Shown here in pieces: positions 42,052 to 51,156 of a stretch of 64,000 nt of DNA; position 1 is the first letter of the stretch, and every line of letters begins with the position of its first letter. Source of the stretch: CAYWCV01 sp964629885 (GTDB lineage Bacteria; Bacteroidota; Rhodothermia; Balneolales; CAYWCV01); the NCBI GenBank assembly GCA_964629885.1, contig CAZVRJ010000009.1, positions 1 to 64,000 on the forward strand. Reading direction: 5' to 3'. Under the pieces are notes generated by a model. It did no database searches and had not been told where the DNA came from. It saw nothing but the letters and a program-made list of their open reading frames with translations. Both the position numbers and the translations under genes were made by a program.

Positions 42052-43281
42052 TTACCGATTCTCCGCTGCCCAATTCTTCTCCGGCATTACGGCGAACCAA
42101 TCAGGACGCAGGGGATCGCGGTCGTACGGGTAGCCGCCAACTTCCTTGAAGTACTCGGCATATTTCGCAACTTTGTCCATATCTGGTTCAACACCGAGAC
42201 CTGGACCTTCCGGTAAACGGATGCATCCGTCCTTATAGGCCAATTTGCCCCCTAGTATTATGTCGTCGGTGAGCTGATGGTAATGGGCATCGGCAGCAAA
42301 GCTCAAGTTTGGAATGGCTGCCCCCAAATGAAGCATGGTCGCAAGCTGTATGCCGAGTTCGCCCGAACTGTGTACCGCAGTACCCCATTGGAAGGTTTCG
42401 AGAACTTGGGCGGCTCTCCAAGCCTGACGCAAACCACCCCAGAATGTGGTGTCGAGTAGTACAACATCGACGGATTCGGTACGGATGTTGGCGGCTAGTT
42501 GCTCAAAGTTGATGACGACGGTGTTTGTAGCCGTCGGTATCCTCACAAAATGGCGCACTCTGCGCATGCCCTCAAGTCCAAAGCAAGGGTCCTCAAAGTA
42601 GTCGTTGTTCAAGTGCTCGATGGCCTTTCCTACTCGTATGGCCTCCTCAGTGCTCCACACGCTGTTGGGATCGAGTCTGAGTCTAGCATCGGGAAAGGCT
42701 TCTGCCAACGCCCGATAGACCTCGATGTCGTGATCGGGCTTAAACACGCCACCTTTGAGTTTGTGCGTTTTGAAGCCATGCTTGGCAACAAGATTCTTTG
42801 CATGAGCGACCATCTGATCGGCAGTAGTTTCGCCTCCGATTCCGGTCTTTTCGTCCGTACTACGATAAAACAAATAGCTTGCAAAAGGTATGTCTTCTCG
42901 CAACGAACCACCTAGGAGATCGCAGGCACGAACCCCCAATAACTTGCCGGTAAGATCCATGCAGGCAAACTCAATGGCCGCATGTAGTTGGTACCTGTAA
43001 TTGTATAACGACCCCACTGGATTCATTATTTTCCAACGAAGCTGCTCGAGTTGTGATGGATCGTGGCCGATCAGGTACGGTTTCAGGGCATTGACGGCAT
43101 CTTGTGCAGAGGCACCTCCGCCACCCATCTCACCCCATCCAACCAGCCCTTGATCGGTGTGGATTTCGACAAGAGTGCGCACAAAGCGCCCCCAGTGCGA
43201 CCCATTTGCGTGGCGTAAAGGCGCTTCGAGTGGCACCGCAACAGTGGTCGCCTTGAGATCGGTGATGAACTGGCGTCGCAT
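42052..43281 (-). CDS. Enolase-superfamily sugar-acid dehydratase (glucarate dehydratase-like)
   Basis: 409 residues of the mandelate racemase/glucarate dehydratase group. The catalytic Lys-x-Lys is in FKTHKLKGGV; metal ligands are the Asp in LRLDPNSVW, the Glu in YFEDPCFG and the Glu in VVINFEQLA; the His partner region is AVHSSGELGI. The N-terminal capping domain has PLRHANGSHWGRF. It would remove water from an aldonic or aldaric acid to give a 2-keto-3-deoxy acid. Glucarate dehydratase-like is the closest type; in context the substrate could be a fuconate-, rhamnonate- or galactarate-like acid. Its ATG shares one base with the upstream stop. Confidence 0.88.
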   Translation of the reverse strand: MRRQFITDLKATTVAVPLEAPLRHANGSHWGRFVRTLVEIHTDQGLVGWGEMGGGGASAQDAVNALKPYLIGHDPSQLEQLRWKIMNPVGSLYNYRYQLHAAIEFACMDLTGKLLGVRACDLLGGSLREDIPFASYLFYRSTDEKTGIGGETTADQMVAHAKNLVAKHGFKTHKLKGGVFKPDHDIEVYRALAEAFPDARLRLDPNSVWSTEEAIRVGKAIEHLNNDYFEDPCFGLEGMRRVRHFVRIPTATNTVVINFEQLAANIRTESVDVVLLDTTFWGGLRQAWRAAQVLETFQWGTAVHSSGELGIQLATMLHLGAAIPNLSFAADAHYHQLTDDIILGGKLAYKDGCIRLPEGPGLGVEPDMDKVAKYAEYFKEVGGYPYDRDPLRPDWFAVMPEKNWAAENR

Positions 43282-44078
43282 CAGTCCTCCTTTGGTGATC
43301 CGGCAATGGGCAGAAGCAAGCCGCCATCAGCAATAATCATGGAACCCGTCACAAACGAAGACGCTGGTGATGCTAGAAAGGCCACCACTTCGGCGATTTC
43401 GCGGGGAGTCCCGATCCTGCCAAGTGGGTGCATGTTGTCGAGAACCTTCCACAACTTGTCGGGATTTGCATCTAAACTAACAGTGTGCTCAAGCATCGGA
43501 GTGCGCACCGAACCGGGGGCCACGCCATTCACCCTAACACCGAACTCGGCTAGGTCGAGTGCCATGGCGCGCACAAAGCCGACAAGAGCGTGCTTAGAGG
43601 TAGTGTATGCAAGAACGTTTTTCTGTGTTGCATACCCCTGTACGGACGACATGATAACGATACTCCCCTTTGTTTCTTTCAGATGAGGCACTGCCGCTTT
43701 TGAGCAGAGAAACATGCTTTTCAGGTTCACATCGAGCACTTCGTCCCAGCCCTCCTCAGTCGTCGTGTCGATGTTTCCATACCGCTGGATGCCTGCATTG
43801 CAGCTGAGAGCATCAATTCGCCCAAAATCGGTCACAATACGCTCAAAGGCATCGTTCACCTGAGTTGCATTGGATACATCAGCCTGGTAGAATGCCGACC
43901 TCCCGCCACCTGTACTGATTTTGTTGGATACGTTGATGCCAACGTGGGCATCTCGGTCGATGATGGCGACATGGTATCCTTTTTCTGCCATGAGGCGTGC
44001 CACGCCCTCGCCTATTCCCCGTCCGCCGCCTGTTACGACGACAACGGGTTTAGAATCGTGTTGATGTGAAGTTGTCAT
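43281..44078 (-). CDS. Short-chain dehydrogenase, likely sugar dehydrogenase
   Basis: 265 residues of SDR type: TGGGRGIG, IDRDAH (Asp selecting NAD), CNAGIQ, MSSVQG with catalytic Ser, YTTSKHAL with Tyr and Lys, ADGG near the end. It is the first gene of the minus-strand catabolic operon and would oxidise the free sugar to a lactone, the entry step. Its upstream region is shared with the divergent GntR gene. Confidence 0.85.
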   Translation of the reverse strand: MTTSHQHDSKPVVVVTGGGRGIGEGVARLMAEKGYHVAIIDRDAHVGINVSNKISTGGGRSAFYQADVSNATQVNDAFERIVTDFGRIDALSCNAGIQRYGNIDTTTEEGWDEVLDVNLKSMFLCSKAAVPHLKETKGSIVIMSSVQGYATQKNVLAYTTSKHALVGFVRAMALDLAEFGVRVNGVAPGSVRTPMLEHTVSLDANPDKLWKVLDNMHPLGRIGTPREIAEVVAFLASPASSFVTGSMIIADGGLLLPIAGSPKED

Positions 44079-44315
44079 CTACTTTTTCAAAATGTATAGG
44101 TACAAATTACGTATATGTTCATACCGTTCTACTCGAATGTCCGGACGGATGAAACCGCTTTTCTGCAATTAATGAACTGATGTCACCAAAATATGCGATT
44201 CTACTTGACATGTATACAGCCCTGGATTACTTTCCGATTAACGTTATATGTCTGAACATATGGACAAACGGTGCCAATCCGAAATAACGCAAAAATGAAG
44301 TGAAAGTAAAGCACT
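44079..44315. promoter_or_regulatory. Divergent regulatory region with inverted repeats
   Basis: This 237-base spacer separates the SDR/dehydratase operon from the GntR/ABC operon. It holds a perfect inverted repeat ATATGT-CTGA-ACATAT at 44246-44261, a palindrome TGTATACA at 44211-44218 just after TTGACA (44205-44210), and GTCCGGAC near 44140. The repeats are candidate operators for the GntR regulator encoded downstream, which would let one repressor control both operons. Confidence 0.55.
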
Positions 44316-45068
44316 ATGATTCGTGCATTAAATCACGATAGTTACATTCCACTGTATCTGCAAGCCGAGATGATGATTCGGGAGCTCATTCAGCTTCAGG
44401 AGTATCAGGATGGCAAGCTTTTGCCCGACGAAATCACCTTATCGGAGCAGATGGGGGTATCGAGAAATACAGTACGTCAAGCCATGGACCGACTTGTGTA
44501 CGATGGAGTGATTACAAGGAAAAAGGGTGTCGGCACAAAAGTTGCCTTCAAATCGGTGACAACCCAATTGGATAACTGGCACAGCTTTACCCACGAAATG
44601 TCGGACCAAGGAATCCCTTTCGAAAACTTGGAGATCAAGGCAAAATGGGAGATTCCTCCGACCGATGTTGCCACTTACTTTGCCATCGATGGTCGGCGAA
44701 CCGTTTTACGCATCGACCGTCTTCGCAGATTGGATAAAGGCGGGTTAGTGTTTTTCACGTCGTGGCTCCATCCTAGGCTGAATCTCGACGGAACCGAAGA
44801 CTACGTGAACACGCCTCTTTACGATTTGATCGAGAGTCTCACGGGTCACATTCCCACGATGAGTGAGGAGGAAATAGGTGCCCGCGGAGCCGATGCTACC
44901 GAGGCTAAGAAGATCAATGTACGCCAGGGTGCCCATGTCTTGATACGTAAACGTCGAGTTTTCGATGATCTTGATCGACCTATCGAGTTCAACGTTGGCA
45001 TTTACGACGCGGAGCTGTTTACGTACTCCATCAAAATTAAACGGCAGGAGGCAGTTCAAACAGCCTGA
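44316..45068 (+). CDS. GntR-family regulator, HutC/UTRA type
   Basis: 250 residues. The N-terminal winged helix has PLYLQAEMMIRELIQ, LLPDEITLSEQMGVSRNTVRQAMDRLVYDGVITRKKGVGTKV, a textbook GntR DNA-binding domain (split across about residues 10-75). The UTRA effector domain follows with VLRIDRLRRLDKGGLVFFTSWLHP, and a C-terminal strand pair RKRRVFDDLDRPIEFNVGIYD. It heads the sugar transport operon and its stop shares one base with the transporter gene start. The effector is likely a sugar phosphate or sugar acid. Confidence 0.93.
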   Translation: MIRALNHDSYIPLYLQAEMMIRELIQLQEYQDGKLLPDEITLSEQMGVSRNTVRQAMDRLVYDGVITRKKGVGTKVAFKSVTTQLDNWHSFTHEMSDQGIPFENLEIKAKWEIPPTDVATYFAIDGRRTVLRIDRLRRLDKGGLVFFTSWLHPRLNLDGTEDYVNTPLYDLIESLTGHIPTMSEEEIGARGADATEAKKINVRQGAHVLIRKRRVFDDLDRPIEFNVGIYDAELFTYSIKIKRQEAVQTA

Positions 45069-46414
45069 TGCGTTTCACTGCGATATATATTGCCCTTGCA
45101 ATAGGATGCTTAATCCTCATGGCCTCGTGTGCCCGAGAGATTGATTCATCCACCGATATCAAGATCAAGGTAGAATATTGGTATTTGGCTGGAGCTAACG
45201 CACCGGTTCCATTAAGTGTAAGCCTGTTCAACGAACGACAGGACTCGATCGAAATCGTCCCAATAGCGATTCCTTGGAAGGAGCATGAGAAGAAGGTGTT
45301 GACCGCTATACTGAGCGGCAATCCGCCCGACCTCATTAACATGGTCACACCCATCTCCAAATGGGCTTCACGCATGGCGTTGATACCTATGGATAGCCTT
45401 TTGGTTGGTGCTGAGGTAGGTGAGGCCGATTTTTTTGCCGCCAACTGGAAGGATGTGACTCATCAAGGCAGGGTTTATGGGCTTCCAATGTACACTGCCA
45501 GTTATGCCTTTTTCTACAATAAAGCTCATTTCAGGGAAGTTGGATTAGATCCTGAGCGTCCACCACGCACTTGGAACGAACTTCAGGTAATGGCCAAACG
45601 TCTGGACTTGCGCGATGAAAACGGCCGAATCCGCAGATTGGGGTTCTTGCCCGACTACGGCAACCTGCACATGCCGATGTTGATGGCTTGGCAAAACGGC
45701 GCTGAGTTTGTTCAAGGAGACACGGTGGTGACCATGCACCATCAGGCACTTCTCGATGCATTGGCATGGACCCAGCAATACTACACCGATTATGGATTGG
45801 ACCAAATTTTAGGATTTCGTGCCGGCTTGGGAATGGCCGACCAGCAGGGGTTTATATCAGGACGATTGAGCATGATGGTGCTCGATAACACCTTCATCGA
45901 CCAAATGGATCGGTATGCACCCACACTCGAGTACGGTGTTTCTATAATCCCGACTTGGGATGGTCGTGAAACAGCCGGATCAACGGGCACTTGGTGGGTG
46001 GGTATCCCGCGTGGGGCCAAAAACGTTGAGGCGGCATGGGCATTTCTTCAGTTTGCTACAGGTGAGGAGTGTCAGACGTACGAAGCCCTCACTATGAAAG
46101 AGAACTTGTTCCCTGCGAACAGGAAGACCCTAGAATCGAATGATTTCCTGAATGTTCATCCGACTAGAGAAGTTTTTGTGGATATGTTGGGCTTTGCAGT
46201 CTCGCCAGTGGTAGTCCCCATGGCGCATGATGTATTTTGGCGTGAGTACACCGTTGCACGGGAGCAGACCTTTTATGGTCGTCAATCGCCCGAAACGGCA
46301 TTCACGATGGCGAGTATAAGGGTCCAGCGAGAGCTGCGTGAAGCCCTCGAATACGACAGCTACGTCCGTGCCAATATGGATATCGACTGGCTTACCGCAA
46401 GGAGGCAGCGATGA
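45068..46414 (+). CDS. Sugar ABC transporter substrate-binding lipoprotein
   Basis: 448 residues, a family 1 extracellular solute-binding protein. The N-terminus IYIALAIGCLILMASC is a lipoprotein signal with Cys in the ASC lipobox. Typical segments are VPIAIPWKEHEKKVLTAILSGNPPDLI, the GLPMYTASYAFFYNKAHFREVGL hinge and STGTWWVGIPRGAKNVEAAWAFLQFATG. It would bind a sugar or oligosaccharide at the inner-membrane face of the periplasm. The stop overlaps the ATG of the damaged permease gene (ATGA). Confidence 0.93.
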   Translation: MRFTAIYIALAIGCLILMASCAREIDSSTDIKIKVEYWYLAGANAPVPLSVSLFNERQDSIEIVPIAIPWKEHEKKVLTAILSGNPPDLINMVTPISKWASRMALIPMDSLLVGAEVGEADFFAANWKDVTHQGRVYGLPMYTASYAFFYNKAHFREVGLDPERPPRTWNELQVMAKRLDLRDENGRIRRLGFLPDYGNLHMPMLMAWQNGAEFVQGDTVVTMHHQALLDALAWTQQYYTDYGLDQILGFRAGLGMADQQGFISGRLSMMVLDNTFIDQMDRYAPTLEYGVSIIPTWDGRETAGSTGTWWVGIPRGAKNVEAAWAFLQFATGEECQTYEALTMKENLFPANRKTLESNDFLNVHPTREVFVDMLGFAVSPVVVPMAHDVFWREYTVAREQTFYGRQSPETAFTMASIRVQRELREALEYDSYVRANMDIDWLTARRQR

Positions 46415-46473
46415 GCACACCGCAAGCAGCAGCTCAACCTCGATACATGCGTAAGCGATCCATCATCGGATAG
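46411..46473 (+). pseudogene. Interrupted 5' end of the first ABC permease gene
   Basis: From ATG 46411, which has AAGGAGG seven bases upstream and overlaps the SBP stop, the frame reads MSTPQAAAQPRYMRKRSIIG and then meets TAG at 46471-46473, followed at once by ATG in the same frame. Homologues normally continue from RKRxxxGY or similar into the first transmembrane helix, so TAG most simply replaces a Tyr codon. See the next entry for the rest. Confidence 0.8.
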
Positions 46474-47316
46474 ATGTTTGTTTCTCCGTGGATCATAGGG
46501 TTCATGATTTTTGGTTTGTACCCGATGGTGATGTCGTTTTGGTACAGCCTCACCCGCTACGATGTGCTTCGCATCCCGCAGTATATCGGGTTGGCGAATT
46601 ATCAGCATCTACTTTTCAACGACCCGGTGTTTTGGACATCCGTTTGGAACACATTGTTCTACACGGGTGTGAGGGTTCCTCTCGCAATCTTTCTCTCTTT
46701 GGTATTGGCCGTGTTGGTCAATCAAGCCGTCAAAGGAGTGCGTTGGTTCAGGACCGCCTATTTCGTGCCGAGCATTGTAACCGGGGTGGTGCTTAGTGTG
46801 TTGTGGTTGTGGATTTTCAACCCAGAGTATGGGTTGATCAACGCTGCACTTGGTAGTGTGGGTGTAGATGGACCACTATGGCTTCAGGATCCTTTTTGGT
46901 CGAAGCCAGCCTTGATTTTGATGAGTCTTTGGTCGGTCGGTGGACCCCGAATGCTCGTCTTTTTGGCTGCTTTGCAGGGAATACAACCTTCCCTGTATGA
47001 AGCTATAGAGCTTGATGGAGGTGGTTGGTGGGCTAAGTTTAGGCATGTCACGGTTCCATCTCTATCGCCCGTATTGTTTTTGTGGGCGGTACTTGAGGTA
47101 ATCGGTTCGCTGCAGGTATTTGTGGAAGCTTACGTGATGACCGACGGTGGACCATTACAAAGCACGCTATTCTATAACCTTTACCTCTATCAGAAGGCAT
47201 TCGACGACTTTGAGATGGGCTATGCTTCGGCGATGGCTTGGATCTTGCTCGTTATTACCCTTGTGGCAACATGGATTCAAATCCGAGTAAGCAAAAGGTG
47301 GGTGCATTATGGGTAA
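46474..47316 (+). CDS. Sugar ABC transporter permease 1 (MalF/UgpA-like), possibly reinitiated
   Basis: 280 residues starting MFVSPWIIGFMIFGLYPMV, the first membrane helix of MalF/UgpA-type permeases. About six helices follow, with the EAA loop (YEAIELDGGGWWAKFRHVTVPSLSP split around residue 185) that docks the ATPase. The usual cytoplasmic N-terminal tail, 20 codons from the strong start at 46411, is cut off by an amber codon, and ATG 46474 directly after it could support reinitiation. If so, transport may survive with a shorter tail. A sequencing error is the main alternative. No ATPase gene is in the window, so a shared MsmX/UgpC-like ATPase is probable. Confidence 0.85.
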   Translation: MFVSPWIIGFMIFGLYPMVMSFWYSLTRYDVLRIPQYIGLANYQHLLFNDPVFWTSVWNTLFYTGVRVPLAIFLSLVLAVLVNQAVKGVRWFRTAYFVPSIVTGVVLSVLWLWIFNPEYGLINAALGSVGVDGPLWLQDPFWSKPALILMSLWSVGGPRMLVFLAALQGIQPSLYEAIELDGGGWWAKFRHVTVPSLSPVLFLWAVLEVIGSLQVFVEAYVMTDGGPLQSTLFYNLYLYQKAFDDFEMGYASAMAWILLVITLVATWIQIRVSKRWVHYG

Positions 47317-48172
47317 TGCCAACAACAAAATGAGGTCAACTTGGGCTAAGAATAGCCTGAAAGCCATCGCCAGCTACACATTACTGGCTGTACTGGCCCT
47401 TGTGTTCGTGTTGCCTTTGATATGGATGGTTTCCACCTCGCTTAAAGCCGATCAACAGATATTTGCCATGCCACCGCAATGGATTCCAGAGACCATTATG
47501 TGGAGCAATTATCTGAGGGTATTCGACGCGATGCCATTTTGGACGTACTTATTCAACTCGGTTGTCATTACGGGACTCACGATTATCGGCACCGTTTTGT
47601 CGGGGTCGTTGGTAGCGTACGCATTCGGATGTCTGCAGTGGCCGGGTCGTGACAAGCTGTTCATTGTGGTGTTGGCCACCATGATGCTGCCCATGCAAGT
47701 GACCATGATCCCCCTCTTTGTGCTATTTAAGGACATCGGATGGCTGAACACCATCAAACCTCTGACGATACCCGCGTTCTTCGGCGGTGGAGCCTTCACC
47801 ATTTTCCTTTTGAGGCAGTTCTTTATGACGTTGCCTAAGAGTTTGTTTGATGCGGCCAGAATTGACGGTTGCTCCGAAATCCGTATTTGGTGGTCCATTG
47901 TGCTTCCGCTCGCTCGTCCAGCATTGGCTTCGGTTGCCATTTTGACATTCATGTTCAGCTGGAACGACTTTCTCGGTCCACTCATCTATCTGTCTGAGAA
48001 AATGCAGGGCACCTTGGCACTGGGACTTGCAATGATGGTAGGTCAACACCAAACGGATTGGGCACTGTTGATGGCGGCATCCATTTTGATGATGCTTCCC
48101 ATTCTGCTTCTCTTCTTCTTTTTCCAAAGGTATTTCATACAGGGTTTCACGATGAGTGGAATAAAGGAGTAA
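47309..48172 (+). CDS. Sugar ABC transporter permease 2 (MalG/UgpE-like)
   Basis: 287 residues overlapping permease 1 by eight bases. Six helices, beginning ASYTLLAVLALVFVLPLIWMVSTSLK; the EAA loop is SLFDAARIDGCSEIRIWWSIVLPLARPALASV (around residue 180). It forms the inner-membrane channel with permease 1. Only two bases separate its stop from the TonB receptor ATG. Confidence 0.93.
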   Translation: MGNANNKMRSTWAKNSLKAIASYTLLAVLALVFVLPLIWMVSTSLKADQQIFAMPPQWIPETIMWSNYLRVFDAMPFWTYLFNSVVITGLTIIGTVLSGSLVAYAFGCLQWPGRDKLFIVVLATMMLPMQVTMIPLFVLFKDIGWLNTIKPLTIPAFFGGGAFTIFLLRQFFMTLPKSLFDAARIDGCSEIRIWWSIVLPLARPALASVAILTFMFSWNDFLGPLIYLSEKMQGTLALGLAMMVGQHQTDWALLMAASILMMLPILLLFFFFQRYFIQGFTMSGIKE

Positions 48173-48174
48173 CC

Positions 48175-51156
48175 ATGATTAAAAAATTGCCCATACCGCT
48201 GCTCTTGCCGTTGCTCTTGCTCTTGTTCTTGTTCTTGTTCTTGCCGCTGCTTTTCCCATTGCAAACGTTCGCTCAGTCGACGGGAAAGATTTCGGGACGT
48301 GTGGTAGATGCATCGAACGGAGACCCTATGCCTGGCGTGAACATCATCATCGAGGGTACTATGATGGGTGTTCCCAGCGACGTCGATGGTTATTATAATT
48401 TGTTGCAAGTGCAGCCGGGCACCTATAGCCTGAGGTTCTCCATGGTGGGTTATTCGGTCGTGATCGTGCGAGATGTGGTGGTACGCACAGGTCTCACCAC
48501 CACCATCGATGTAAAGCTCTCCGAGCAATTGACCGAAATGGGCGAGGAGATCATCGTCACGGCAGTGCGGCCGGTAATTCAGAAAGACATCACAGCCAGC
48601 TTGCAGTATGTGGATGCGGTTAAATTGACCGCGCTCCCAGTAGCCGACGCACGCGAAGGACTTTTGGTGCAGGCTGGTCTTTTCTTGGATCCGATTCCCG
48701 TTGCTGGTGGACTCGGCTCTGCTGGTCGCGGCGAGCAGCGTTATTCGGTGAGAGGTGGAAGCCAAGATGAGGTGAAATGGTTCATAGATGGTATCCGTAC
48801 AGCCACGCTTGTGGCAGGCCGAGCCGACTGGGGTGGTTCGTTCACCAACATCAACATGGACATTATTAAAGAGGTGCAGCTCATGACCGGCGGTTTCACT
48901 GCCGAATTTGGTGAGGCTCAATCCGGTATTGTTAATGTGGTGACCCGTGAGGGTGGGGATGCGTTCAGTGGCAGCTTCAACTACTTGTATGGTCTGCCTG
49001 GTCAGCGCCATTTTGGAAACTACATCTATGATCCTAAGACGCAGAAAGAGTTTTTGGATAACACGCTTCCGGATGGCAGTCTAGATCCTGCCTGGTGGAC
49101 TCCTTTCCGGCAGGCGCAGGTGTACGATTACACCAAGATCCCTGATCATACGCTCAACGCTAGTCTGGGTGGTCCGCTGGGATCGATCGCAGGAAAACCC
49201 GTGAAATTCTTTGCAGCAACACAGCTACGACAGCAGGCATATGCACTGCCACGGCCGAGGGATGCACGTAACTCGGAGAACGTTTTTACCAACTTCACCA
49301 CGAGGGGGCAGGGATGGAACCTCAGGCTGAATGCTATGTACAACCGCGATGCCCACTCCACACTTCAGGAGAATGGTGATTTTACCTCACAGGCAAAGTA
49401 CTACCGTGGCTGGGGAACGTTGATCAACACCTATACCTACACAACGGGTCTGCATTTTACTAAGGTGTTGAATCCAAGTCTGTTCTACGAAGGGAAACTC
49501 AGTTTTTACAGGGTGGAATATCGTGAGCTACCCAGCGATTTCACGGAGCTTGGCAAGAGCGCCATACCAACCCTTTTCGGTTTTCAGCGGTTCAACGGTT
49601 ACGAAACAGAGCCCTTCGACCAGTTTACACCTGTGCGTAAATCGAGTATTGGAACGGGTGATATCTCTCTTACGGGTGGTCTGCATTGGCAGCTCGATCG
49701 AAACAATCTCATCCGAACCGGATTTGAACTGCGCAGGAACACCTATGCCGAGCGGTATGACTATCGACTTACATCCTACTCAACCGACGAGCGATTGTGG
49801 TTGAACAGGGGTCTGCATGAGACATTTCATCCATGGCAGATAGCCTTGTACTTACAGGATAAGATGGAATTCGATTCCATGATTTTAAACGTTGGTCTCC
49901 GTTACGATTACTTCAATCCCAATCGCGACTGGTTTGTACCTAACAATCTGTTCAACAACGCCATCAACCCGAATTACAACGCCGCAAGTGATCCGCAGAA
50001 TACTCAGATTGACGCAAACGGCAATCGGAAATATAGCTTCGAGAATGCCATCAACAAGCCGAGAGAGCGCTATCGCGACTTCCATATGGTTAGTCCACGG
50101 TTTGGTGTGTCGTTCCCAATGTCGGTGAACACCTTGCTGCACTTCAACTATGGGCATTTCTATCAGATGCCGGCACTTGATCAAATGTTCGAGTTTAACT
50201 ACTTCAGGCCGGTCTACATCGTTGATAGAATGAATGATGGGTTGACCGCGACTGGAACCATCCCCCATGTTCCATCTAATGATGGAGATCCTGAGCGTTT
50301 AGCCGCCTTAACCCGCGAGCCACTCAAACCCCAGAAGACCATCATGTTTGAGGTTGGCTTCAAACAGAATTTCGGTGATCTGGCCGTTTTGGATGTAGTT
50401 GCTTACTACAAAGATGTCTTCAATCAAACCGAGGAGCGAGTTGGGTTGTTTGATCGAGGCATACGTGGCTACGATCCGTTTCGCGACCGTATCAACCCCA
50501 ATCAATCGTATTCGTCGTTCTTCACGGGCGATTATGGCGACTCAAGGGGATTCGAGATCAATTTCCAGACCTTGTTCAGCCAGTATTTCCGTGTGGATGC
50601 CAACTATAGCTTCAGCCGATCGACCGCGGGTAGGGCCAGTCCGCGAAATGTGATCCTCAACGCCGATGGAACCTACACGTATGAATGGGATACCGAAGTG
50701 AATAAACGTATACCCGTTGAGCGAAGCTTCAGTCGTCCGCATATTATGAGGGTGAACATGAACGTGAATGGAGGCAAAAAAGGTGTATTTAGCGAATTTA
50801 GCACAAGCCTGTTTTATCGCTTTGTGAGTGGTCAGGCATTCACCTATCTGCAAGTCACGGATCCGGCCGATACGTTCAACAATTTTAGATATCCAGCCAG
50901 TCATAATTTGGATTGGCGCGTGGAACGTGGGTTGAAATTAGGTCCCGGCACAGCATCTGTTTACATGTTGATGTCGAATGTGCTCAACACGAAGAACCTG
51001 AGATCGTATGGTGACGTAATCTTTGATGCTGATGCAACACGCAGATTCGTCGAGGAGGGCTATGTTTCGCAATTTGATGCCGGCGGCTACGACCTTAGCT
51101 GGCAAAACTACTTTGAACCACGTCGTTTACAGATCGGAGTGCGCTATGGTTTTTAA
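48175..51156 (+). CDS. TonB-dependent outer-membrane receptor
   Basis: 993 residues from ATG 48175, which places a very Leu/Phe-rich signal peptide first (residues 8-28, encoded by a microsatellite). GKISGRVVDASNGDPMPGVNIIIEGT starts a carboxypeptidase-regulatory-like domain (about 38-120), then a TonB plug with RYSVRGGSQDEVKWFIDGI and GFTAEFGEAQSGIVNVVTREGG, then a beta-barrel of about 22 strands ending in GVRYGF. No SusD partner gene is present. It would bring glycan pieces across the outer membrane. The C-terminus overlaps the next gene by eleven bases. Confidence 0.93.
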   Translation: MIKKLPIPLLLPLLLLLFLFLFLPLLFPLQTFAQSTGKISGRVVDASNGDPMPGVNIIIEGTMMGVPSDVDGYYNLLQVQPGTYSLRFSMVGYSVVIVRDVVVRTGLTTTIDVKLSEQLTEMGEEIIVTAVRPVIQKDITASLQYVDAVKLTALPVADAREGLLVQAGLFLDPIPVAGGLGSAGRGEQRYSVRGGSQDEVKWFIDGIRTATLVAGRADWGGSFTNINMDIIKEVQLMTGGFTAEFGEAQSGIVNVVTREGGDAFSGSFNYLYGLPGQRHFGNYIYDPKTQKEFLDNTLPDGSLDPAWWTPFRQAQVYDYTKIPDHTLNASLGGPLGSIAGKPVKFFAATQLRQQAYALPRPRDARNSENVFTNFTTRGQGWNLRLNAMYNRDAHSTLQENGDFTSQAKYYRGWGTLINTYTYTTGLHFTKVLNPSLFYEGKLSFYRVEYRELPSDFTELGKSAIPTLFGFQRFNGYETEPFDQFTPVRKSSIGTGDISLTGGLHWQLDRNNLIRTGFELRRNTYAERYDYRLTSYSTDERLWLNRGLHETFHPWQIALYLQDKMEFDSMILNVGLRYDYFNPNRDWFVPNNLFNNAINPNYNAASDPQNTQIDANGNRKYSFENAINKPRERYRDFHMVSPRFGVSFPMSVNTLLHFNYGHFYQMPALDQMFEFNYFRPVYIVDRMNDGLTATGTIPHVPSNDGDPERLAALTREPLKPQKTIMFEVGFKQNFGDLAVLDVVAYYKDVFNQTEERVGLFDRGIRGYDPFRDRINPNQSYSSFFTGDYGDSRGFEINFQTLFSQYFRVDANYSFSRSTAGRASPRNVILNADGTYTYEWDTEVNKRIPVERSFSRPHIMRVNMNVNGGKKGVFSEFSTSLFYRFVSGQAFTYLQVTDPADTFNNFRYPASHNLDWRVERGLKLGPGTASVYMLMSNVLNTKNLRSYGDVIFDADATRRFVEEGYVSQFDAGGYDLSWQNYFEPRRLQIGVRYGF
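48199..48250 (+). repeat. In-frame microsatellite encoding the TonB receptor signal peptide
   Basis: CTCTTG and CTTGTT hexamer-type units encode a Leu/Phe/Pro string. All units are multiples of three, so changes in copy number alter the length of the hydrophobic core rather than the frame. The complementary words also fill the intergenic array at 27961-28063. Confidence 0.8.

Noticed and set aside
46411..47316. Alternative genetic code with TAG as a sense codon
   Set aside because: Several other genes in the window end in TAG at the expected position (for example at 5946, 36461 and 57349).
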